DNA of 21,869 nucleotides from JBFXEO01 sp050180015 (GTDB lineage: Bacteria; Bacteroidota; Bacteroidia; Bacteroidales; Tenuifilaceae): assembly GCA_050180015.1 (NCBI GenBank), contig JBFXEO010000021.1, forward strand, positions 1 through 21,869, in the 5' to 3' direction. The translations under genes were made by a program, and so were the position numbers. Positions 1 to 7,904 of this stretch are shown piece by piece; positions within the stretch are counted from its first letter, which is position 1, and each line of letters starts with the position of its first letter. A model generated the notes under the pieces. The model saw only the letters and a program-made list of their open reading frames with translations, searched no databases and was not told where the DNA came from.

Positions 1-100
1 CTAAACATTGCCAAAAGTCCAATGGGCAAGTTTTTTGTATGCTTAACCCAGCCATACATTACTGTTTAAAAATTTTGCCGTCAATCTAAATTTTTCTCCT

Positions 101-131
101 GTAACTTTTTTACTACAGGTTCGTCGTACTA
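101..131 (+). promoter_or_regulatory. Probable ECF-type promoter of the sigma/anti-sigma/barrel operon
   Basis: GTAAC at 101-105 is followed after 16 bases by CGTCGTA at 122-128, and the ATG of the sigma gene lies about 20 bases further on. A GTAAC-like -35 with a CGTC/CGTA-like -10 at 16-17 bases is a common pattern for promoters read by ECF sigma factors, which often drive their own gene. No good match to the housekeeping TTTG-N19-TAnnTTTG pattern is present here. The boxes are seen directly. Autoregulation is inference. I see no gene in positions 1-148. Confidence 0.5.
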
Positions 132-148
132 CAAATTTATACCGATTA

Positions 149-634
149 ATGACATCCGAGGAATACAACAGGTGTGTGGGCTTATACTCCGATGGAATTT
201 ACCGATTTGCCCTAAAAATGCTCAGGAACTACACCCTGGCGCAGGATAACGTGCAGGATTCCTACGAAAAACTTTGGATGAAACATAAAGAGGTGGATTT
301 TACCAAGGCAAAATCGTACCTGTTCTCCATATCATACAATGCTTCGATAGATTCTATCCGCCGCAATAAGTTAAGGCTAACATTTACACAACAGCTACCC
401 GATGATCCACCTATTATACCTGCGCATTTCGATGTGGCCGATATATTAAACAGAGCGGTAGAACAACTCCCGGATATTCAAAAATCGGCAATCCTGCTCC
501 GCGATTACGAGGGTTACTCGTATGAGGAGATTGGTGAAATTACAGGGCTCCATGAATCGCAGGTAAAAGTATATATATACCGGGCACGGCTATCGCTGAA
601 AAATTACCTGGTAAGCATTGAAAACCTAATATAG
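149..634 (+). CDS. ECF-family RNA polymerase sigma factor
   Basis: This 161-residue protein has the two-domain layout of an ECF sigma factor, which directs RNA polymerase to a small regulon. Region 2 spans about residues 10-75, with the core-binding and -10-recognising stretch around AQDNVQDSYEKLW and SYLFSISYNASIDSIRR. Region 4 spans about 98-150, with LPDIQKSAILLRDYEGYSYE followed by the helix-turn-helix EIGEITGLHESQVKVYIYRA. The length is normal for the family. The start is the ATG about 20 bases below the ECF-like promoter. The next gene begins five bases after the stop and looks like its membrane anti-sigma factor, so the two are almost certainly co-transcribed. The inducing signal cannot be read from the sequence. 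Confidence 0.93.
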   Translation: MTSEEYNRCVGLYSDGIYRFALKMLRNYTLAQDNVQDSYEKLWMKHKEVDFTKAKSYLFSISYNASIDSIRRNKLRLTFTQQLPDDPPIIPAHFDVADILNRAVEQLPDIQKSAILLRDYEGYSYEEIGEITGLHESQVKVYIYRARLSLKNYLVSIENLI

Positions 635-639
635 CTGCT

Positions 640-1653
640 ATGAATATTAACCGCCAAAACTATGAATCTATCCTGATAGATTACCTGGATGGGAAATTGA
701 ATTCAAAGCAGAAAGATGAACTCATGCAGTTCCTGTACGAAAATAGGGACATCGCAGCGGAGCTTGACGGGTTATCGGAGGTTATTTTGCCCGTCCACGA
801 GGCCCCCTTCCCCAACAAGCCGCAGCTAAAAAAACTACCCATGCCATTGCAGGGCATAGGCAACCAAACAGATTACCTGTGCATTGCAGAGCTGGAGGGT
901 GACCTAAATGATAACGAAAAAATACTGCTGGCGGAACTGCTGGCGAATGATAAAAAGGTGAAAAACGTAAAAAAAATATTTGCCCATACCCGGTTAGCCG
1001 TTCCGTACGAAATTGTTTACCCCAACAAATTGGAGCTTAAACGCATACACGTTCCATTATTCCATAGAACCAGCGTTAAAGTTTCTATTGGCATTGCAGC
1101 AACAGCTGCGCTAATTATTGCGCTGAATATTTCCCTCGAAACGATCTATTCTCCAAGCATCACATCAAAACCTGGCGGTCCCGCTGTAACTGCCACAACA
1201 AGCATATCGCCTTCAACCACGGGAAAAGTGGATCTTGCTGTAAAAACATCAACAAAAAGAATTATTAGAACCGAAAAAATAACCGCTACGGCCACATCAC
1301 CGGGGTTACAGGTTAATGGGAATACCGATGGTCAGCACCCGGCTGAAATAAAAATTGAGAAAATACAACCCATAGCAGTACAGTTAATCCCTTCCGGAGT
1401 TAGCCATACAAAGCTGGGTTTGCCACAGAGTAAAGTTGGCATCGCCCTAAACAAGCAGCAATTAAGTAATCAGCCAATTAAGCAACACGGTACAACAAAG
1501 GAGTATTCCCTTTCGGGTTTACTGCAAAAGGGATTGAAGCATATTGGCATCGAATATAATATTCAAAGAAGTGACGAGGGCAGTGTTGAAAAAATATCTG
1601 TCGATAGCGAATTGCTTTCATTTTCTACCACCAGAAACAAAAATGACGAATAA
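640..1653 (+). CDS. Membrane anti-sigma-factor-like protein with duplicated N-terminal domain
   Basis: This 337-residue protein has no enzyme motif. Its place directly after an ECF sigma gene and its architecture suggest an anti-sigma factor. The N-terminal cytoplasmic part carries two related units of about 60 residues. The first (about 8-70) contains DYLDGKLNSKQKDELMQFL and ends FPNKPQLKKLPMPL. The second (about 78-140) contains AELEGDLNDNEKILLAELL and ends YPNKLELKRIHVPL. One membrane helix follows at about 146-166, then a Ser/Thr-rich, low-complexity periplasmic part of about 170 residues. The first unit resembles the short acidic helical N-terminus common in Bacteroidota anti-sigma proteins. 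The duplication, helix and position are seen; the anti-sigma role is inferred. No protease recognition site could be identified. Confidence 0.7.
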   Translation: MNINRQNYESILIDYLDGKLNSKQKDELMQFLYENRDIAAELDGLSEVILPVHEAPFPNKPQLKKLPMPLQGIGNQTDYLCIAELEGDLNDNEKILLAELLANDKKVKNVKKIFAHTRLAVPYEIVYPNKLELKRIHVPLFHRTSVKVSIGIAATAALIIALNISLETIYSPSITSKPGGPAVTATTSISPSTTGKVDLAVKTSTKRIIRTEKITATATSPGLQVNGNTDGQHPAEIKIEKIQPIAVQLIPSGVSHTKLGLPQSKVGIALNKQQLSNQPIKQHGTTKEYSLSGLLQKGLKHIGIEYNIQRSDEGSVEKISVDSELLSFSTTRNKNDE

Positions 1654-1769
1654 CCCTGTAACAAACACCGAGGAAGATCGTCATACAGAAAAGTGAAAAT
1701 CTAAAAATACGAAGTTGATACTTCCAGGTGTTATCAACAGTAACATTAATAACCTTAAAGCTAAAACAG

Positions 1770-2795
1770 ATGAAACGACTATTACTACCAGCAATACTCC
1801 TACAGGCCAGTATCGGAATAATGGCCCAAAACCCAGAGGCTATGCTAAAAGCCCTAGAACGCCCCGATACCGTTAGAAATGGCTCATCGCTTACAACCAA
1901 AAGTTTCAACAGTAGCAGCGACTCAACCGTAGAATCGGGAACAATAACAAAAGCGGTGGCGGTTGAAACGGCAGTGCCGGACTCATTGAGCAACCGGATA
2001 GAACACAACGCTGTGGTAAACAACGTGGATAATGATACGACAATTATCAGGATAGGCAGAAAAAAAATTATGCTGATAGATAAGGATGACAAAACAACCA
2101 TTGAATTCCCCGAGAAAAGTGAGAAAACTGTTTTTTACGAATTCAAGAGCCGGCGTAAATTTAAGGGGCACTGGGCCGGTTTTGAAATGGGCGTAAACGG
2201 GTTTATGGATAAAAACCAATCGGCAAACCTCAAGGGCAATGTGGCCTGGCTGGATCTTAAACAAGCCCGTTCGTGGAATGTAAACATTAACTTTATGCAA
2301 TACAGTATAGGATTGGGGTCAAACTGGGCCGGACTGGTAACCGGTATGGGATTGGAATTCAACGATTACCATTTCTCCAACCCCATTGGCCTTAAAGTTA
2401 ACAATGGTATCACCATCGCCGACAGCTCCTACATCATTTCAGGGTACAAGGTAAACAAATCAAAGTTGAGCACGGTAAACCTCACACTCCCATTAATCGT
2501 TGAATTCCAAATACCAACAGGAGAAAGGGGCCACAAAATATACGTGTCCACGGGTGTTATGGGCGGGCTACGGCTTGGCTCCCATACCAAGGTTGTATAC
2601 GATGATGGAGAAAAGCATAAAAGTAAAACGCGGGACGATTTCAACATTGCAACATTCCGTTACGGTATTACAGCTCGCCTGGGGTACCGTGCCATAAGGC
2701 TCTACGCAAACTACTACCCAACGCAACTTTTCGAGAAGGATAAAGGGCCGGAAATATACCCATTCGCCGTTGGGCTGGTTCTCATACCGTTTTAA
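1770..2795 (+). CDS. Outer-membrane beta-barrel protein (PorT-like), regulon member of the ECF pair
   Basis: This 341-residue protein starts at the ATG giving MKRLLLPAILLQASIGIMAQ, a good Sec signal peptide with likely cleavage after Ala-Gln. A leaderless longer reading is possible but lacks a signal peptide at its start. Residues about 21-125 are a polar linker rich in Ser, Thr and Asp. From about residue 130 (FKGHWAGFEMGVNGF) to the end, alternating hydrophobic and aromatic strands are seen, ending YPFAVGLVLIPF, as in PorT-type outer-membrane barrels. The gene follows the anti-sigma-like gene by 116 bases and precedes a strong terminator, so it is probably the last gene of the sigma operon. 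The function of the barrel is not evident; envelope sensing or stress is a guess. Confidence 0.72.
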   Translation: MKRLLLPAILLQASIGIMAQNPEAMLKALERPDTVRNGSSLTTKSFNSSSDSTVESGTITKAVAVETAVPDSLSNRIEHNAVVNNVDNDTTIIRIGRKKIMLIDKDDKTTIEFPEKSEKTVFYEFKSRRKFKGHWAGFEMGVNGFMDKNQSANLKGNVAWLDLKQARSWNVNINFMQYSIGLGSNWAGLVTGMGLEFNDYHFSNPIGLKVNNGITIADSSYIISGYKVNKSKLSTVNLTLPLIVEFQIPTGERGHKIYVSTGVMGGLRLGSHTKVVYDDGEKHKSKTRDDFNIATFRYGITARLGYRAIRLYANYYPTQLFEKDKGPEIYPFAVGLVLIPF

Positions 2796-2806
2796 CCCCA
2801 GAAATG

Positions 2807-2836
2807 AAGAAGCCGGAAAAATTCCGGCTTCTTTTT
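2807..2836 (+). terminator. Rho-independent terminator after the sigma-factor operon
   Basis: A perfect 12-bp stem, AAGAAGCCGGAA paired with TTCCGGCTTCTT, has a 3-base AAA loop and runs into TTTTT. It sits 11 bases after the barrel gene stop. It also faces the 3' end of infB, which comes from the other strand about 55 bases away. It may stop transcription in both directions, although the T-tract is weaker on the minus strand. Confidence 0.9.
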
Positions 2837-2889
2837 ATCATAACTCTCTGGAAAGTTTTACCATACATACAAATTCAGGTTGACGCTGG

Positions 2890-5832
2890 TTACAGCTTAC
2901 GTTTTACCTCTATCTGCTGGAACCCTTCAACAATATCCCCAACCTTGATATCGTTAAAATTATTGATATTCAACCCACATTCAAAACCATTGCTAACCTC
3001 TTTAACGTCGTCCTTGAAACGCTTGAGGGAACCAAGATCACCGGTGTAAACCACAATACCTTCGCGAATTAGGCGAACCTTGTTGTTACGAATAATTTTA
3101 CCCTCCCGAACAATACATCCTGCCACTGAACCAACCTTGGTAATTTTGAATACATCAAGAACCTCAGCGGTACCCGTAATTTCCTCCTTAATCTCCGGGG
3201 ATAGCATACCTTCCATGGCATCCCTAATCTCGTTTATTGCATCGTAAATAATTGAGTACAACCGGATGTCAATTTCCTCCTTTTCGGCCAGCTTACGGGC
3301 ACTAACCGATGGACGAACCTGAAACCCAATAACAATTGCATTTGATGCTGCGGCAAGCAGTATGTCCGACTCAGAAATTTGGCCTACTGCCTTATGAATT
3401 ACATTAACCTGTATTTGAGGCGTTGACAATTTTATCAGCGAGTCGGATAGCGCCTCAATGGAACCATCCACATCACCTTTTACCACGATGTTCAATTCCT
3501 GGAAATTACCAATAGCTATACGGCGACCAATTTCATCCAGCGTAATATGCTTTTTGGTTTTCAGCCCCTGCATACGCTGTAATTGTTCGCGCTTGTTGGC
3601 AATTTCCTTTGCCTCGCGGTCGGAGTCCATTACGTTAAAATAATCGCCCGCCTGGGGTGCACCATTTAAACCAATTACCTGAACCGGTGTAGATGGACCT
3701 GCCTCCTGTATGCGCATTCCACGCTCGTTGAACATGGCCTTCACGTGCCCGGAGTAAATTCCGGCAAGCATTATGTCGCCCTGGTGAAGTGTTCCGGCCT
3801 CCACCAGCACTGTTGCCACGTAGCCTCTTCCCTTATCAAGGGTAGATTCAACAACCGCACCCTGGGCCCGCTTATCAGGATTTGCTTTTAAGTCGAGTAG
3901 CTCTGCCTCCAGCAATACTTTTTCCAGTAGCTTATCGATATTCGTTCCCTTTTTTGCAGATATTTCCTGACATTGGTACTTTCCACCCCAATCCTCAACC
4001 AGGTAATTCATGTTTGCCAGTTCGCCCTTTATTTTTTCAGGATCTGCGGTGGGCTTATCGACTTTGTTGATGGCAAATACAATTGGTACTCCTGCCGCGC
4101 TGGCATGGTTAATTGCCTCAACAGTTTGGGGCATTACGGCATCGTCGGCTGCCACAACAATAATAGCAACGTCGGTTAAGCGTGCCCCGCGAGCCCGCAT
4201 TGCAGTAAAAGCTTCATGGCCGGGAGTATCCAGGAAAGTTATTTTCCTGCTATCATCAAGCACAACGCTATACGCACCAATATGCTGGGTAATTCCGCCT
4301 GCCTCGCCGGCAATTACATTTGCATGGCGAATGTAATCGAGCAGCGAAGTTTTACCGTGGTCAACGTGCCCCATTACCGTAACAATTGGTGGCCGAAACT
4401 TCAGCATTTCTGGGGAATCCTCGTCCTCATCGTTTATAGCTTCCTGTAGGTCAACGCTTACAAATTCAACCTGATATCCAAACTCATCGGCAACAAGGGA
4501 CATTGTTTCTGCATCGAGCCGCTGGTTTATCGACACCATTAAACCAAGGTTCATACAAACTTCTATCACATCGGTAACCGGCGCATTCATCATGGTCGCC
4601 AGCTCATTAACAGATACAAACTCGGTTACCTTGAGAATTTTCATCTCCTTCTCAAGGCGTTCCATCTCCTGCTGCTGGCGGGCACTAAGAATCTCCCGTT
4701 TTTCCCTGCGATATTTGGAACCCTTTGTTTTCCCTTTTGATGTAAGCCGTGCAAGTGTTTCCTTTATTTGCCGCTGAACTTCTTCTTCGTCAACTTCCTG
4801 CTTAACGGGTTTCTTCTTCTTGTTTGCCTTTTTTGCCTGCGGATCAGCTTTCTTCAGCTGTAACGGCGGAGCTTGCGGGTCACGCGCCCCCGCCTCGGGT
4901 ACCGAAACCTTGGCATTTTCCTTTTTTATCCGTTTCCTACGCTTCTTTTTATTGGCCCTATCGTTGTTACTATCGGAAGATGACGCTACCGGCTGTTTCT
5001 TTTTTGACTCAAAGGCGCTTAAATCAATTTTACCCTTGATTGTTGGGCCCGTAAGTTTTTCCACCTCGGAACGGTATATTTCAACCGGTTCAGGGATAAC
5101 TTCAACCTCCGAAGTGTTAGCTTCATTAACCGTAGGTTGCGGTTCATTAACAGAGTTTTCTGGCTGTGATCCGGGCTTCTCCCCCTTCCCCAGGTGTTTT
5201 ACCAACGGACGGATGGGCTTTTGGACTTTTTCCAGATCTATTTTACCCAGAACTTTAGGTTCCTCAACCTGAACCTTCGGTGCTTCTACATGGTTGGAGA
5301 GCAGTTGTTCATCCCCGCCCTGTTTTTTAGGCTTTAACTCAGGTTGGCGTTCGGGTTGTTCTGGTTTAACTTCTTCCTTTTTCTTTTTTTCGGGGGGTGG
5401 TGCTGGTTGCGTCTTGTGGTGCGATAGTGCCTCCAGGTCAATTTTGCCTTTCAGCTTTAAATCAATTCTAGGCCTTTCAATTTCTTCCTTTTCGGGGGAT
5501 GAGTGGTCAATTGTTGTTGTTTTAATGATTACCTCATCGTCAGAAGAGTCAAAATCTGCCTCGTCCTCCACATCTTTTTCCACATCATCAATGGAAATGG
5601 TTTCCTTTTTATCCCTTAATCCTTTAAGGCTTACTTTTTGCGACTCTTTTTTGAGGTTAACCTCTGCGCCAAACTCTTTCGAAAGAAGACCTATTAGGTT
5701 TTGATCGACTTTAGAATTGGGATCGGCCGGAACATCGTACCCTTTTTTGTGAAGAAATTCCACAAGGGTTGATACCCCTACGTTAAACTCTCTGGCTAAC
5801 TTACTAAGCCTAATTAATTTATCATTTGTCAT
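2890..5832 (-). CDS. infB: Translation initiation factor IF-2
   Basis: IF-2 is the GTPase that places initiator fMet-tRNA on the 30S subunit and promotes subunit joining. The 980-residue protein opens with an IF2_N fold at about 5-55. A long charged, Lys/Pro/Glu-rich disordered region follows, with three copies of a GKIDL motif (about residues 129, 196 and 267). A second IF2_N-like domain lies at about 400-458. The GTPase domain then shows G1 GHVDHGKT (488-495), G3 DTPGH (535-539), G4 NKVD (589-592) and a later SAK motif. Domains II-IV run to the C-terminus, including the fMet-tRNA-binding domain. It is longer than E. coli IF-2 (890 residues), mainly in the linker. It is the last gene of the rimP-nusA-infB cluster and probably has an extra promoter of its own. 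Confidence 0.98.
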   Translation of the reverse strand: MTNDKLIRLSKLAREFNVGVSTLVEFLHKKGYDVPADPNSKVDQNLIGLLSKEFGAEVNLKKESQKVSLKGLRDKKETISIDDVEKDVEDEADFDSSDDEVIIKTTTIDHSSPEKEEIERPRIDLKLKGKIDLEALSHHKTQPAPPPEKKKKEEVKPEQPERQPELKPKKQGGDEQLLSNHVEAPKVQVEEPKVLGKIDLEKVQKPIRPLVKHLGKGEKPGSQPENSVNEPQPTVNEANTSEVEVIPEPVEIYRSEVEKLTGPTIKGKIDLSAFESKKKQPVASSSDSNNDRANKKKRRKRIKKENAKVSVPEAGARDPQAPPLQLKKADPQAKKANKKKKPVKQEVDEEEVQRQIKETLARLTSKGKTKGSKYRREKREILSARQQQEMERLEKEMKILKVTEFVSVNELATMMNAPVTDVIEVCMNLGLMVSINQRLDAETMSLVADEFGYQVEFVSVDLQEAINDEDEDSPEMLKFRPPIVTVMGHVDHGKTSLLDYIRHANVIAGEAGGITQHIGAYSVVLDDSRKITFLDTPGHEAFTAMRARGARLTDVAIIVVAADDAVMPQTVEAINHASAAGVPIVFAINKVDKPTADPEKIKGELANMNYLVEDWGGKYQCQEISAKKGTNIDKLLEKVLLEAELLDLKANPDKRAQGAVVESTLDKGRGYVATVLVEAGTLHQGDIMLAGIYSGHVKAMFNERGMRIQEAGPSTPVQVIGLNGAPQAGDYFNVMDSDREAKEIANKREQLQRMQGLKTKKHITLDEIGRRIAIGNFQELNIVVKGDVDGSIEALSDSLIKLSTPQIQVNVIHKAVGQISESDILLAAASNAIVIGFQVRPSVSARKLAEKEEIDIRLYSIIYDAINEIRDAMEGMLSPEIKEEITGTAEVLDVFKITKVGSVAGCIVREGKIIRNNKVRLIREGIVVYTGDLGSLKRFKDDVKEVSNGFECGLNINNFNDIKVGDIVEGFQQIEVKRKL

Positions 5833-5869
5833 ACAGGCTTTTCCCCGTTGATTACTGTAAAATATTCTA

Positions 5870-5900
5870 CAAAACTAAACGATTAGCAATACTATTCAAA
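5870..5900 (-). promoter_or_regulatory. Internal promoter for infB, overlapping the end of nusA
   Basis: On the minus strand TTTG (5900-5897) is followed after exactly 19 bases by TAGTTTTG (5877-5870). This matches the Bacteroidota housekeeping promoter pattern TTTG-N19-TAnnTTTG in every fixed position. The TTTG lies in the last codons of nusA, and transcription would start roughly 30 bases before the infB ATG. The match is seen in the sequence; activity is inferred. Confidence 0.68.
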
Positions 5901-7130
5901 CTCAGACTTTAATATTCTGAGAATTTCTTTTACTGTTTCTTCCTCCAAATCGGTACGTTTTACCAATTCTTTAAATGGGATTTCCAGCACACTCTTGGCG
6001 GTATCGCAACCAATGCCCTTAAGCGTGTCAATAATCCAGCTGTCTATTTCATCAACAAATTCATCCAGGTTAACGTCTTCCTCATCCTCGTTGTCCGTTT
6101 CGCGGTAAACGTCAATTTCATACCCGGTAAGCTGGCTGGCCAGCTTTATGTTGTAACCGCCCTTACCAATAGCCAACGATACTTCGTTGGGTTTCAGGTA
6201 AACCTCTGCCCGCTTGGTTGCTTCGTCATACTTAATTGAGCCGATTTTAGCAGGGCTCAGGGCGCGCTGGATGTAAAGCTGGGTGTTGTTGGTGTAGTTG
6301 ATAACATCGATATTTTCGTTGCGCAATTCTCGTACAATGCCATGAATACGGCTTCCCTTCATGCCAACACAGGCACCAACCGGGTCAACCCGCTCATCGT
6401 AGGATTCTACTGCCACCTTGGCGCGTTCGCCCGGAATGCGGACTATCTTTTTTATAGTGATAAGACCGTCAAAAATTTCGGGTACCTCCAGCTCAAACAG
6501 CCTTTCCAGAAAGGCGTTGGCAACCCGCGAAAGGATAATTTGCGGTGAGCTATTCTTCATTTCAACCCTAAAAACAACGGCCCGGATGCTATCGCCCTTA
6601 CGGTAGAAGTCCGATGCAATTTGCTCCGTTTTAGGGAGTACCAGCTCGTTCCCCTCATCGTCGAGAACCAAGATTTCCTTTTTCCAGACCTGGTAAACCT
6701 CCCCGGTAATAATTTCACCAATTCTATCCTTATACTTATTGTAGAGGTTGTTTTTCTCCAGTTCCATAATCCTGGATGTCAGGTTTTGGCGGAGAGCCAA
6801 AATGGCCCTACGGCCAAACTGTGATAGCTTAACCTCTGAGGTAACCTCCTCGCCAACGTCGTAATCCTCATCGATTTTGCGCGCTTCGCTAAGGGTAATC
6901 TGGCGGTTTGGGTCCTCCATTTCGCCATCGCTTACCACCTCGCGATTATGCCAAATCTCGAAGTCCCCCTTGTCAATGTTAATGATTATGTCAAAATTAT
7001 CGTCGGAACCGTAAAGCTTAATCAACATGTTGCGGAAAACATCTTCCAGAACACTCATCATGGTTGGCCTGTCTATACTTTTGAGCTCTTTAAATTCCGA
7101 AAAAGTTTCGATAAGATTCAAGTTTTCCAT
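5892..7130 (-). CDS. nusA: Transcription termination/antitermination factor NusA
   Basis: NusA binds elongating RNA polymerase and modulates pausing, termination and antitermination. The ATG at 7130 gives 412 residues beginning MENLNLIETFSEFKELKSID. An upstream TTG three codons earlier is less likely. Domains in order are: N-terminal polymerase-binding domain (about 1-125), S1 domain (about 135-195), KH1 (about 215-285, loop GMKG at 256-259), KH2 (about 290-345, loop GKGG at 322-325), and a short acidic C-terminal tail with a helical region (about 355-412, WIIDTLKGIGCDTAKSVLEI). The two full acidic repeats of E. coli NusA (495 residues) are not present. The gene lies 22 bases after rimP and 59 bases before infB in the widely conserved order. 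Confidence 0.97.
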   Translation of the reverse strand: MENLNLIETFSEFKELKSIDRPTMMSVLEDVFRNMLIKLYGSDDNFDIIINIDKGDFEIWHNREVVSDGEMEDPNRQITLSEARKIDEDYDVGEEVTSEVKLSQFGRRAILALRQNLTSRIMELEKNNLYNKYKDRIGEIITGEVYQVWKKEILVLDDEGNELVLPKTEQIASDFYRKGDSIRAVVFRVEMKNSSPQIILSRVANAFLERLFELEVPEIFDGLITIKKIVRIPGERAKVAVESYDERVDPVGACVGMKGSRIHGIVRELRNENIDVINYTNNTQLYIQRALSPAKIGSIKYDEATKRAEVYLKPNEVSLAIGKGGYNIKLASQLTGYEIDVYRETDNEDEEDVNLDEFVDEIDSWIIDTLKGIGCDTAKSVLEIPFKELVKRTDLEEETVKEILRILKSEFE

Positions 7131-7152
7131 TGTTATCAATATTATGTAACTG

Positions 7153-7623
7153 TTACTGCTTAAATGAGATTAACACCTTGGTACTTTTAACTTCATCGTA
7201 AGGAAAATTTAGCAGCTCTTCTACCTCCTGTTTTGCCTTACGACCCTCAACCACAACTTTTTTTGTGTGCTTAATGGTAAATCCGCTGTTGCTGGCTGCT
7301 ACAATAGTGCCTTTCAGCTTTTCGCCATTGGTTTTCAGAACCTCAACCTCCCGGCCAACACTGCCAATATACTGCCGGGTAATTTTTAAGGGTTGGCCAA
7401 CCCCCGCCGATGTTACCTGTAACTCAAAGTCCTCCTCATCGCGGTTAAGGCCTGACTCCACCAAGCGGCTGATTGCCACACAGGAGTTAATACCTACCCC
7501 TTGATCGCCATCGATAGTAATTACAATACTGTTTGAGGCACCGATATTTATATCGACCAGAAACAGATTCTCCGACTCTAGTATAGGATTCACTATCGAC
7601 TCAATTAGCCCTCGCGTAATCAT
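7153..7623 (-). CDS. rimP: Ribosome maturation factor RimP
   Basis: RimP assists maturation of the 30S ribosomal subunit. The ATG at 7623 gives a 156-residue protein beginning MITRGLIESIVNPILESENL, a normal length for the family. The N-terminal domain covers about 1-80, with DGDQGVGINSCVAISRLVES and the family-typical VTSAGVGQPLK near residue 70. The Sm-like C-terminal domain starts at about residue 84 (YIGSVGREVEVLKTNGEKLK). An in-frame TTG 23 codons upstream exists, but the extra residues look unlike the family and would cover the leader hairpin. It is the first gene of the rimP-nusA-infB cluster, with a strong promoter about 70 bases upstream. Confidence 0.94.
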   Translation of the reverse strand: MITRGLIESIVNPILESENLFLVDINIGASNSIVITIDGDQGVGINSCVAISRLVESGLNRDEEDFELQVTSAGVGQPLKITRQYIGSVGREVEVLKTNGEKLKGTIVAASNSGFTIKHTKKVVVEGRKAKQEVEELLNFPYDEVKSTKVLISFKQ

Positions 7624-7638
7624 TTTTACTTTACCTTT

Positions 7639-7664
7639 AATAAAACAGGGGACAATGTCCCCTG
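7639..7664 (-). promoter_or_regulatory. Terminator-like hairpin in the rimP-nusA-infB leader (possible attenuator)
   Basis: Read on the minus strand, a perfect 8-bp stem CAGGGGAC / GTCCCCTG with a 3-base ATT loop is followed at once by TTTTATT. This is the form of a short intrinsic terminator. It lies between the rimP promoter and the rimP ATG, about 15 bases before the start codon. Because nusA is in this operon, and NusA-dependent control of its own operon is known in other bacteria, attenuation is a reasonable inference. The T-tract is interrupted and the stem is short, so it may also be only a leader stem. Confidence 0.5.
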
Positions 7665-7689
7665 CACTAACCGTTGCGAAAAACTGCTG

Positions 7690-7720
7690 CAAATGTAAAT
7701 GTTTTTATTGTGAATTCAAA
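7690..7720 (-). promoter_or_regulatory. Housekeeping promoter for rimP-nusA-infB
   Basis: On the minus strand TTTG (7720-7717) is followed after exactly 19 bases by TACATTTG (7697-7690), a full match to the Bacteroidota promoter pattern. The expected transcription start is near 7683, which gives a leader of about 60 bases containing the hairpin at 7646-7664. Confidence 0.75.
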
Positions 7721-7904
7721 ATATTTAGCTGGAAACCATATTATTTAGATATAACATCGTCGGTTTTAACCATCAAAACCACCCGTCTTAATGTGTTTAC
7801 TGCCAAAAGTTAACCTAGCCTTAATAGCTATCGTCTGCTCCAAGCCAACGGTTGCCTGAAATTCTTTGATAGGTATTTTCCGCCAAGCTGAAAGGATAGG
7901 GCAG
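7721..7904. other. Intergenic stretch between rimP promoter and siaC-like gene
   Basis: No gene is supported here. The only structure noticed is a modest inverted repeat, GGTTTT (7762-7767) and AAAACC (7775-7780), which could fold in transcripts coming from the siaC-like gene. It lacks a T-tract, so I do not call it a terminator. Confidence 0.4.

Noticed and set aside
4010..5704. Long plus-strand open frames opposite infB, such as those rich in Ser and Phe.
   Set aside because: They are antisense shadows of the Lys/Glu-rich IF-2 coding sequence, with no family features.
7821..7904. 27 in-frame codons after the stop of the 129-residue SiaC-like gene, reading into RISGNRWLGADDSY before the next stop.
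   Set aside because: It would need stop-codon readthrough, has no family match I recognise, and the length is within chance for an open stretch.
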